Below, piece after piece: positions 7,619 through 13,806 of a stretch of 22,247 nt of DNA; position 1 is the stretch's first letter; each line of letters starts with the position of its first letter. The stretch comes from CAYXDO01 sp964463485 (GTDB taxonomy: Bacteria; Myxococcota; Kuafuiibacteriia; Kuafuiibacteriales; Kuafuiibacteriaceae), in contig CAYXDO010000178.1 of assembly GCA_964463485.1 (NCBI GenBank), positions 1-22,247 on the forward strand. The letters run 5' to 3'. Under the pieces are notes generated by a model. It had not been told where the DNA came from. It saw only the letters and a program-made list of their open reading frames with translations, and made no database searches. Made by a program: the position numbers and the translations under genes.

Positions 7619-9118
7619 TCACTGGAGCGCGGTCGAGCACGACAGGGCTTTGTCGGTCTTCGACGCCTTGAAGGAGATCTCGATGGGTGCGCTGGTGGGG
7701 GGGACGAAGGAGCCGTCGAAGAAGATCGAGTTGGTAGTGGACTCGTAAATCCAGCCGGTGGCTCGATCGTTAGGAATCACCTGGCCGGCGACTTTGACGC
7801 AGACGGCGGCCTGAGTCGCGTCGTCTGGGCACGGGACGGTCTTCGCGCAGTCGGGGTTCTTGGTGAGTTGGAACTTTCGCTGAAGGCCTGCGGCTTCGAA
7901 GCCGAGCGCGTTCAGCACCTGGCTGTAGTCGTCTTGGCAGATCGAGGTGAACACGCCATTTCGGGTGAGCAGTTGCAGAAAGCGGGTCGAGTCGGTCTGG
8001 CACACCGCGTTTTCGCAGGTGATGCAGCCGCGGTCGCCGCACTTGAAGTTGCCACAATCTTGGTCGATCTGGCAGGAGGCCTCGGGGAGACAGACGCCAG
8101 GGAGGCCCGGGACGACGTCGGTCCTGCAAGCTTGTCCAGGACCACAGCTCAGACGGACGTTGTCGCACACTCGGAACTCGGCCGAGAGCCCTCGAGAGTA
8201 CATCGCCAAGCTCACGTAACGTGCGCCAGGCGCTGCATTCTGGCCGTCGGAGGCGATACAGCCTCCTTCCATGGCACCGGTCGGGCCGTCTGGATCGGGG
8301 TCGCCGACGATCCCGGAGAAGCTCACGAGCCCCTCGTTGCCGGCGCCTTTCAGACTCTCGAACGCGCGATAAAAATAGGGCACCTGACCGAACGAGCTGT
8401 CCTCCTCGTCAGACACGAAGATCACGAACAGCGACGCCTCAGGACGAATGAACCCGCCGTTCTCGCTGGGCTGGGGCTGGAAGGTCCCGGTGGCTCGGTC
8501 GGCCTCGCGGCCGAGCGCCATCGCGGCGGCTTGAATGCCTCGCTCGAGCCCGGAGCCGGTGATTCCCACACGGACCGCGCGGCCGAACGCGCTCGCCGCT
8601 CCCTTTGTCGTGGGCGTGATGTACGAGAGGGACTGATTCATGTCGCAGACGGAGTTGGGCGCCGCGCAGTCTCGATTGTCACCCAGGCAGTACGCGAAAT
8701 TACCGTCCTGGGGCATGCTGCCGGCCGTGGGTACGCAGAGACCCACTTTTCGAACCTTGCCTTGGTCGAGCGCATTCAAGGTGTCCGACGAGACCACCGC
8801 GATGTGATAGTCGGGTGGGTTGCAGGGTGCGCCTGACTTCGAGCACACCTTCGTGGCGAAATCACAAACGTCGTCGGCCGCGCCGCCCGCGCAGAGAGTC
8901 AAACCGGTGATGAATCGGTCGAAGTTTTGCGCGAGCTTGTTCTGCTCGTCGACCATCGATCCCGAGTTGTCGACGACCCAGAGAATATCGACCTGCGCGG
9001 CGTCTTTCTGCTTGAGCTCGTCGACGTGAATCTCGGGCTCCGGTAGCCGGATCAAGACCTCGTCCTCGCAGCCGAAAGTGGCCGCAGTCGCGAGGACCCA
9101 CACCTTCGTCAGTTTCAT
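7619..9118 (-). CDS. vWA-domain lipoprotein
   Basis: I choose the ATG at 9118 (499 residues) because GGAGG lies six bases upstream; an ATG six codons earlier lacks this. The signal peptide ends at a lipobox-like ATFGC (Cys17). A von Willebrand factor A domain spans about 43-310: the MIDAS motif DNSGS is at 50-54, and a second acidic metal-site segment SDEED is at 236-240. Inserts in the domain contain several Cys pairs. A Cys-rich module (about 350-390, with SCQIDQDCGNFKC) follows, then a C-terminal beta-rich region. vWA domains with an intact MIDAS bind protein partners through a divalent metal. It leads the operon of Cys-rich, jelly-roll and HAD proteins and is probably a surface adhesion or scaffold protein. 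The partner is unknown. Confidence 0.88.
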   Translation of the reverse strand: MKLTKVWVLATAATFGCEDEVLIRLPEPEIHVDELKQKDAAQVDILWVVDNSGSMVDEQNKLAQNFDRFITGLTLCAGGAADDVCDFATKVCSKSGAPCNPPDYHIAVVSSDTLNALDQGKVRKVGLCVPTAGSMPQDGNFAYCLGDNRDCAAPNSVCDMNQSLSYITPTTKGAASAFGRAVRVGITGSGLERGIQAAAMALGREADRATGTFQPQPSENGGFIRPEASLFVIFVSDEEDSSFGQVPYFYRAFESLKGAGNEGLVSFSGIVGDPDPDGPTGAMEGGCIASDGQNAAPGARYVSLAMYSRGLSAEFRVCDNVRLSCGPGQACRTDVVPGLPGVCLPEASCQIDQDCGNFKCGDRGCITCENAVCQTDSTRFLQLLTRNGVFTSICQDDYSQVLNALGFEAAGLQRKFQLTKNPDCAKTVPCPDDATQAAVCVKVAGQVIPNDRATGWIYESTTNSIFFDGSFVPPTSAPIEISFKASKTDKALSCSTALQ

Positions 9119-9124
9119 GTCGCG

Positions 9125-9129
9125 CCTCC
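9125..9129 (-). promoter_or_regulatory. Shine-Dalgarno of the vWA lipoprotein gene
   Basis: GGAGG on the minus strand, six bases before the ATG at 9118. It decides between that ATG and the one at 9136. Confidence 0.75.
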
Positions 9130-9203
9130 GTAACATGGGCCGCCCCTTCGAGCGTCCGTCCGAGTCCGTATACGTTCGCCTCGGTCGGCCGGGTCACAAC
9201 ACG

Positions 9204-9232
9204 TTGACTCGGACCCGGGGTCCCGCTAGCTC
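9204..9232 (+). promoter_or_regulatory. Candidate promoter of the helicase operon
   Basis: TTGACT (9204-9209), a 17-bp spacer and TAGCTC (9227-9232). The spacer contains a 6-bp dyad, GGACCC-G-GGGTCC (9211-9223), that could be an operator. The expected transcription start falls at or next to the GTG at 9239, so the transcript may be leaderless. The -10 match is poor, so this is tentative. Confidence 0.3.
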
Positions 9233-9238
9233 GCGCCC

Positions 9239-11026
9239 GTGACGACGTCCCCCGGGGGTCGACCCGACCCTGCGACCGCTTCGCAAAACACGAGGTTCGA
9301 CGACCTCCCGCTCTCCGACGAAGCCCGAGCCGGACTTCGGTCGCTCGGATACGAGGTCGCGACCTCCGTGCAGGCCGCGTCCTTCGGCCCGGTCATGGCT
9401 GGCAAAGACGTCGTGGTTCAATCGAAGACCGGGACCGGAAAGACCACCGCGTTCGGCCTTCCGCTGATCGAACGCATCAAGGACGGCCTCATCGACCCGC
9501 AGGTCCTGGTGCTGTGCCCCACGCGCGAGCTCGCCGTGCAGGTCTCCGAGGAGCTCGCCGAGCTCGGTGACGCCAAGGGCGTGCGCGTGCTGCCGATCTA
9601 CGGCGGGACGCCGATGGGACCCCAACTGGCCGGCCTCAAGTCCGGCTGCGACGTCATCGTCGGCACCCCCGGCCGTGTCCTCGACCACATCCGCCGTCGC
9701 TCACTCCGCTTGGTACACGTCCACCACGCGGTCCTCGACGAGGCCGACGAGATGCTGTCGATGGGCTTTTGGGACGAGGTCACGGCGATCCTCGACAAGC
9801 TCCCGACAGAGCGACAGACGCTGCTCTTCTCGGCCACGCTGCCCGACCAGATCCGAAAGGCCGCCGCCAAATATCTTCGAACGCCAGAGCGCCTCGATCT
9901 GTCTCGCGACGAGCTCACCGTCGAAGGCATCAAGAACATCATCTACGAACGCGACGATCGCCTGCCCAAGCCTCGCAACCTGCTCTACGTGCTCGAAGCC
10001 GAGCGACCGGAGAGCGCGATCATCTTCTGCAACACCCGCGACGACACCGGTGTAGTGGCGGCGTACCTACGGCGCCAAGGGCACGACGCGCTCGCTTTGT
10101 CGGGAGAGCTCGGACAAAAAGAGCGCGAGCGGATCATGTCGCGGATGAAACGCGGCGACTTGCAGTTCCTCGTGGCCACCGATATCGCGGCGCGCGGCAT
10201 CGACATCTCCGACCTGCCGTACGTCGTGAACTACTCGCTGCCGGACTTCACGGAGGTCTACATCCATCGCGTCGGTCGGACCGGGCGCATCGGCAAGAGC
10301 GGCACCGCAGTGTCGCTGGTGGGCGGCCAAGACGAGATGACCGCGACGGAGCTCGAGCGGAACTTCGGGATTCAGTTCGAGAAGCGCACCTTGCCGCCGC
10401 GCGAGGAGCTCGATCGGCTGCGGGCGGAGCGGCTCGTCGCGCAGATCATCAAGGTGGCTCGCGAGACCGAGATCACGGGCTTCATGCCGGTCGCCGATCA
10501 CCTTCGACGCGTCGACGGCGGTGTGGAGGTCGTCGCGTTCCTGTTGAAGAAGTACTTCACGGAGCTCGAAGATCAGCGGGAGGCCACGGCGCGGGCGGAC
10601 GAGGCGCGCAGGACGAAAGAGGCGGAGGCCGAGCTTCGAGCGCGAGACCGATCCGAGCACGGAGAGGCCGCGGCCGAAGTGAAGGCCCCGGCCGAGGCGA
10701 AGCGTCGGCGAGGGCGCGCGGACGATCGGCCGCGCGAGGGGGCTCCGGTGGCCAGCGAATCTTCGTTGCAGCCCGCCAGGGAGACGTGGCGGCTCTTCGT
10801 CAACCGCGGCAAGTCCGACGGCTACGAAGAAGCGAAGGTCGCCGCGCTGCTCGTCGAGGTCGCCGGCCAAGGCGACACCGCGCAGGTGGATCGCGTGGAG
10901 CTGCGTCGAAGCCACGCGTTCGTCGAGGCGGTGCCGGCCTTGGCGGAGAAGGCCGTCGAAGCCGCGGCTCGTGGGCTCACGCGGGAAGACAAGCCGTTGA
11001 TCGTCGAGCGCGCGAGGACGCGCTGA
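9239..11026 (+). CDS. deaD: DEAD-box ATP-dependent RNA helicase, DeaD/CsdA type
   Basis: 595 residues from a GTG. All core motifs are present in order: a Q-motif region (FDDLPLSD and GYEVATSVQ, 20-45), Walker A SKTGTGKT (62-69), PTRELA (94-99), TPGR (143-146), DEAD (167-170), SAT (198-200), IIFCNT (261-266), ARGID (318-322) and HRVGRTGR (343-350). A charged, Ala/Arg/Glu-rich linker spans about 445-515. The last 80 residues (from TWRLFVNRG, about 516) look like the DbpA/CsdA RNA-binding domain. Such proteins unwind RNA in ribosome assembly, cold response or mRNA decay. The lack of a clear Shine-Dalgarno and the position next to a candidate promoter suggest leaderless translation. It leads a four-gene operon, its stop sharing one base with the next ATG. 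DeaD family sure, exact paralogue not. Confidence 0.95.
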   Translation: MTTSPGGRPDPATASQNTRFDDLPLSDEARAGLRSLGYEVATSVQAASFGPVMAGKDVVVQSKTGTGKTTAFGLPLIERIKDGLIDPQVLVLCPTRELAVQVSEELAELGDAKGVRVLPIYGGTPMGPQLAGLKSGCDVIVGTPGRVLDHIRRRSLRLVHVHHAVLDEADEMLSMGFWDEVTAILDKLPTERQTLLFSATLPDQIRKAAAKYLRTPERLDLSRDELTVEGIKNIIYERDDRLPKPRNLLYVLEAERPESAIIFCNTRDDTGVVAAYLRRQGHDALALSGELGQKERERIMSRMKRGDLQFLVATDIAARGIDISDLPYVVNYSLPDFTEVYIHRVGRTGRIGKSGTAVSLVGGQDEMTATELERNFGIQFEKRTLPPREELDRLRAERLVAQIIKVARETEITGFMPVADHLRRVDGGVEVVAFLLKKYFTELEDQREATARADEARRTKEAEAELRARDRSEHGEAAAEVKAPAEAKRRRGRADDRPREGAPVASESSLQPARETWRLFVNRGKSDGYEEAKVAALLVEVAGQGDTAQVDRVELRRSHAFVEAVPALAEKAVEAAARGLTREDKPLIVERARTR

Positions 11027-11688
11027 TGCGCAGAGAGAGCTCCAACGTAGCGGAGGCCTCGGACAAGACGAAGACCGAGGCTCGCATGGAGCGAAAGCTC
11101 GAGGACCTCGAGCCGGGATCTCCGCGTTACGAGACGCTCCGGTCGGCGATCCGCTTCAAGAAGAGCTGGCTCGATCTCGCCAAGCGCCTCAGCGCGCTCG
11201 CGAAGTCCAACGACTATCGCGAGTGGGGCTACCGAACGCTCGAGGCGTACGCTCAACACGAGCTCCACCTGAGGCGTGACACCACGCAGAAGCTCTTGCG
11301 CTCGTATGGATTTCTCGCCGAGCACGAGAAGGAGACGCTCGAGTCGACGTCCGAAGACGCGGCGCCTCCGCTGCCGAGCTATCAGGCCCTCGACGTGCTC
11401 GCGGAGGCTCGAAACAATCCGTACTTGTCGCCCGAGGACTACCAGTCGCTGCGCGATCGCGTGTTCTCCGAAGACCCCTCCCCTGCGCAGATCAAACGAC
11501 TCGTCCGTGATCATCAGCCCGAATCGTACGAAGCGCGGGCCGACGAGACCCACGAAAAGCGCAAGAAGACGCTCGCGCTCGCCGAGAGACTTCAAGCGAT
11601 GGTTCGTGAAGACGAGGCCACGCCCGAGCGGGTCGTGCAGGCGCTCGAGATCGTCGTCGGAGGGCTCCGACAGCTCGTGGAGGAGTAG
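11026..11688 (+). CDS. Conserved-looking helical protein of unknown function
   Basis: 220 residues. The ATG shares its A with the helicase stop (TGATG) and has GAGGA seven bases upstream, so the start is well supported. Reading further upstream in this frame only covers the helicase gene in another frame. The protein is nearly all helical and charged. Residues about 35-98 (from YETLRSAIRFKKSWLDLAKR to TTQKLLRSYGF) could form a helix-turn-helix-like bundle. A Pro-rich hinge lies near 113-118 (APPLPSY), and residues about 165-220 form a long charged helix, possibly a coiled coil. No known enzyme motif is seen. It may bind nucleic acid or the helicase, inferred only from context and composition. 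Confidence 0.8.
   Translation: MRRESSNVAEASDKTKTEARMERKLEDLEPGSPRYETLRSAIRFKKSWLDLAKRLSALAKSNDYREWGYRTLEAYAQHELHLRRDTTQKLLRSYGFLAEHEKETLESTSEDAAPPLPSYQALDVLAEARNNPYLSPEDYQSLRDRVFSEDPSPAQIKRLVRDHQPESYEARADETHEKRKKTLALAERLQAMVREDEATPERVVQALEIVVGGLRQLVEE
11679..11683 (+). promoter_or_regulatory. Shine-Dalgarno of the HEAT/cyclophilin gene
   Basis: GGAGG, five bases before the ATG at 11689 and inside the end of the preceding gene. It supports this ATG rather than any of the in-frame TTG codons within the repeat array that follows. Confidence 0.7.
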
Positions 11689-13803
11689 ATGCGCCGCGCG
11701 TCGTGGGCCCTGTTGATCACGTCGAAGCTGTTGATCACGTCGAAGCTGTTCACGACGAACCTGTTGATCACGTCGAACCTGTTGATCACGACGAACCTGT
11801 TGATCACGTCGAGCGTGTTGATCACATCGGGCTGCGCGACGTCGCGATCCGGCGGCTTGCGGGGGCTCGATGCCGAAATCGCAGAGGCGGAGTGGAACCG
11901 GGACGCCGCCGATCCCTCGATCAAACGAGCGCTCGGATCGGGAAGACCGGAAGAGCGCGCGAGGGCTCTCTTGGCGCTCGCGAGAATCGAAGACCCGACG
12001 AGCCTACGCGCCGCGATCGTTGCGCTCGAAGACGAGGATCGATCCGTCCGCGAGATGGCTGCCTTCGCCCTCGGCCAGCTCGGAGGTGACGACGCCGAGC
12101 GCGCGCTCGTGTCAGCGCTTGGGTGTGTTACGAAAGAGCCCGACTGCAGATCTCCGGAAGCCCTTCTGGCTCTAGGTCGATCGGGGACATCGAGCTCGGC
12201 CGCGGCGCTCGCCCAGGCGCTGTCCGATCCCCGCCATGAGGTGAGGCGAGCAGCAGGGATCGGCTTGGGCCTTTTGGCCAAACGAAACCCAAAGGGGGCG
12301 CTCTCCGCTTGGTCCGAGCCGGCGGCGGCCCTGGTCGCCGATCCCGATCCCGAGGTTCGGTTCGCCGGAGCCTACGCGCTCGCCCGGATCGGAGGTCCTG
12401 CGGTGATCGGACCGCTCACGAAGCTCCTCGGAGATTCGTCGGCAGAGACGCGAGCCACCGCGGTGAAGGGGCTCGCGACGACTGGCGCTTCACCGATGGT
12501 CGTCGATGCCGTCTTGAACGACCCCGACGCCCGGGTTCGCGTGGAAGTCGCGCGTGCGCTCGGGCAGCTCGGGAGTGACAAAGACGCCGCGACCAAGCGG
12601 CTCACCGGCCTGGTGGAGCGCGAGGTGCAAAAGCTGCGGAGCCCTGGGGCGGTCAACAGCGGGCAGTCCGCGCAGGTCCTGCTCGCGTCCATCGAGGCTG
12701 CGGCGGGTTCGGCGGACGCGCCGTTGACGGTCATCGAGAGCGCGCTGAACGAAGCGGGGCGATTCGGGCCCGATTCGGCGACGGACCGAGCTCGAGTCCA
12801 GTGCGCGCTGGCCTTTCACGCGGACGCTCAGGAGAAGGCGGTCCGACGCGTGAAGACCTGCGGAGACGCTTCGATCTTGGCTTGGCGAAGGCGCGAGCTC
12901 GAGGTGCGCCTGCTGGCAAAGTGGGAACGCGTCCCCGAGCTGCTCGAGCTGGCCAAGAGCGATCCCGACGAGCGGATCCGAACGGCGGCCGCGGACGGCC
13001 TGGCCACGATCGCCACGGTCGCGATCGACGCGCTCATCGAGCTGTTGCACTCGAAAGACCCGTTCGTCGCGTCTTCCGCTGCTGCTGCGCTCGAAGCGGT
13101 GGAGGGGCCGCTCCCGGACCGGACGGGCCCGGCGTTGGCTCGGGCGCTCGTCACGACCGCGCGTGAAGACGCCGGGCTGGTGACGCAAGTACTGTCGGCG
13201 CTCGCTCGCTTGGGGCCGGGCGGCAAAGACGTGGAGCTCTCGGTTCGCACGTTGCTCGACGATGCTCGGCCGCCGGTTCGAAGAGCGGCATGGCGAACGC
13301 TCCGCGCCTTCGGCCTCGAGGCGCCAGCGTTTCGGCCCGGAAGCCCTCCGCCAAGCGCCCGCCCCGAGGGTGCGGACGTGTCCGTGTTGGTGCGAACCGT
13401 CCGGGGCGACCTTCACCTGGAAGTCCTTGGGAGCGTAGCGCCTTGGACCGCCGGAGCCTTCCTGGAGCTCGCACGCGACGGCTGGTTCAACGGCAAGACG
13501 TTCCACCGAGTCGTCGGGAATTTCGTGGTTCAAGGGGGTTGCCCGCGGGGTGACGGCTACGGAGGACCGGGTTATGGCTTGTTCGACGAAGTTTCGCCGT
13601 TGCCCTTCCTTCGCGGTGCGGGAGGATCTGCGACCGCAGGACGGGACACCGGCGGAAGCCAGTGGTTCCTCATGCACGCGTTCCATCCTCATCTCACCGG
13701 CGGGTACACGCTGTTCCTTCGAGCCATCGACGGCCTAGAGATCATCGACGCCCTCGGCGTGGACGATCTCGTGTTGGAAGTCGCCGTGTTGGGGGCCCGC
13801 TGA
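11689..13803 (+). CDS. HEAT-repeat lipoprotein with C-terminal cyclophilin domain
   Basis: 704 residues. The ATG directly follows the TAG of the previous gene. Residues 8-48 are an unusual signal sequence made of LLITS[K/N] repeats, ending in ITSGC (Cys49), an acceptable lipobox. Residues about 70-540 hold HEAT/PBS-lyase-type repeats, for example DRSVREMAAFALGQLG, DPEVRFAGAYALARIG and DARVRVEVARALGQLG. Residues about 561-704 are a cyclophilin-type peptidyl-prolyl isomerase: FHRV at 605-608 (the catalytic Arg), VQGG at 614-617, SQWF at 657-660, then a GGYTLFL segment. Leu stands where the usual VFG motif has Gly, and Tyr replaces the eukaryotic His, as in E. coli PpiB. The catalytic Arg, Gln and Phe are kept, so activity is plausible. 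It is probably a periplasmic folding factor with a protein-binding solenoid. Confidence 0.9.
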   Translation: MRRASWALLITSKLLITSKLFTTNLLITSNLLITTNLLITSSVLITSGCATSRSGGLRGLDAEIAEAEWNRDAADPSIKRALGSGRPEERARALLALARIEDPTSLRAAIVALEDEDRSVREMAAFALGQLGGDDAERALVSALGCVTKEPDCRSPEALLALGRSGTSSSAAALAQALSDPRHEVRRAAGIGLGLLAKRNPKGALSAWSEPAAALVADPDPEVRFAGAYALARIGGPAVIGPLTKLLGDSSAETRATAVKGLATTGASPMVVDAVLNDPDARVRVEVARALGQLGSDKDAATKRLTGLVEREVQKLRSPGAVNSGQSAQVLLASIEAAAGSADAPLTVIESALNEAGRFGPDSATDRARVQCALAFHADAQEKAVRRVKTCGDASILAWRRRELEVRLLAKWERVPELLELAKSDPDERIRTAAADGLATIATVAIDALIELLHSKDPFVASSAAAALEAVEGPLPDRTGPALARALVTTAREDAGLVTQVLSALARLGPGGKDVELSVRTLLDDARPPVRRAAWRTLRAFGLEAPAFRPGSPPPSARPEGADVSVLVRTVRGDLHLEVLGSVAPWTAGAFLELARDGWFNGKTFHRVVGNFVVQGGCPRGDGYGGPGYGLFDEVSPLPFLRGAGGSATAGRDTGGSQWFLMHAFHPHLTGGYTLFLRAIDGLEIIDALGVDDLVLEVAVLGAR
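11710..11832. repeat. Seven tandem repeats (18 bp) in a lipoprotein signal peptide
   Basis: Six 18-bp units and one 15-bp unit, end to end, with consensus CTGTTGATCACGTCGAAG. Each encodes LLITS plus Lys or Asn; the short third unit encodes LFTTN. Every 18-bp unit contains an in-frame TTG and the palindrome TGATCA. The array makes up nearly the whole signal peptide before Cys49. Confidence 0.95.
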
Positions 13804-13806
13804 TCG

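Noticed and set aside
6544..8836. Long plus-strand frames opposite the Cys-rich and vWA genes
   Set aside because: No start signals or domains, while the minus strand shows repeated Cys modules and an intact MIDAS motif.
9167..9174. CGTATACG as a -10 for the divergent vWA gene
   Set aside because: The only TTGTGA-like -35 is about 20-21 bp away, too far for a usual promoter.
9769..11025. Upstream extension of the 11026-11688 gene
   Set aside because: It overlaps the helicase and has Arg-rich shadow composition; the ATG at 11026 has a good ribosome site and a coupled junction.
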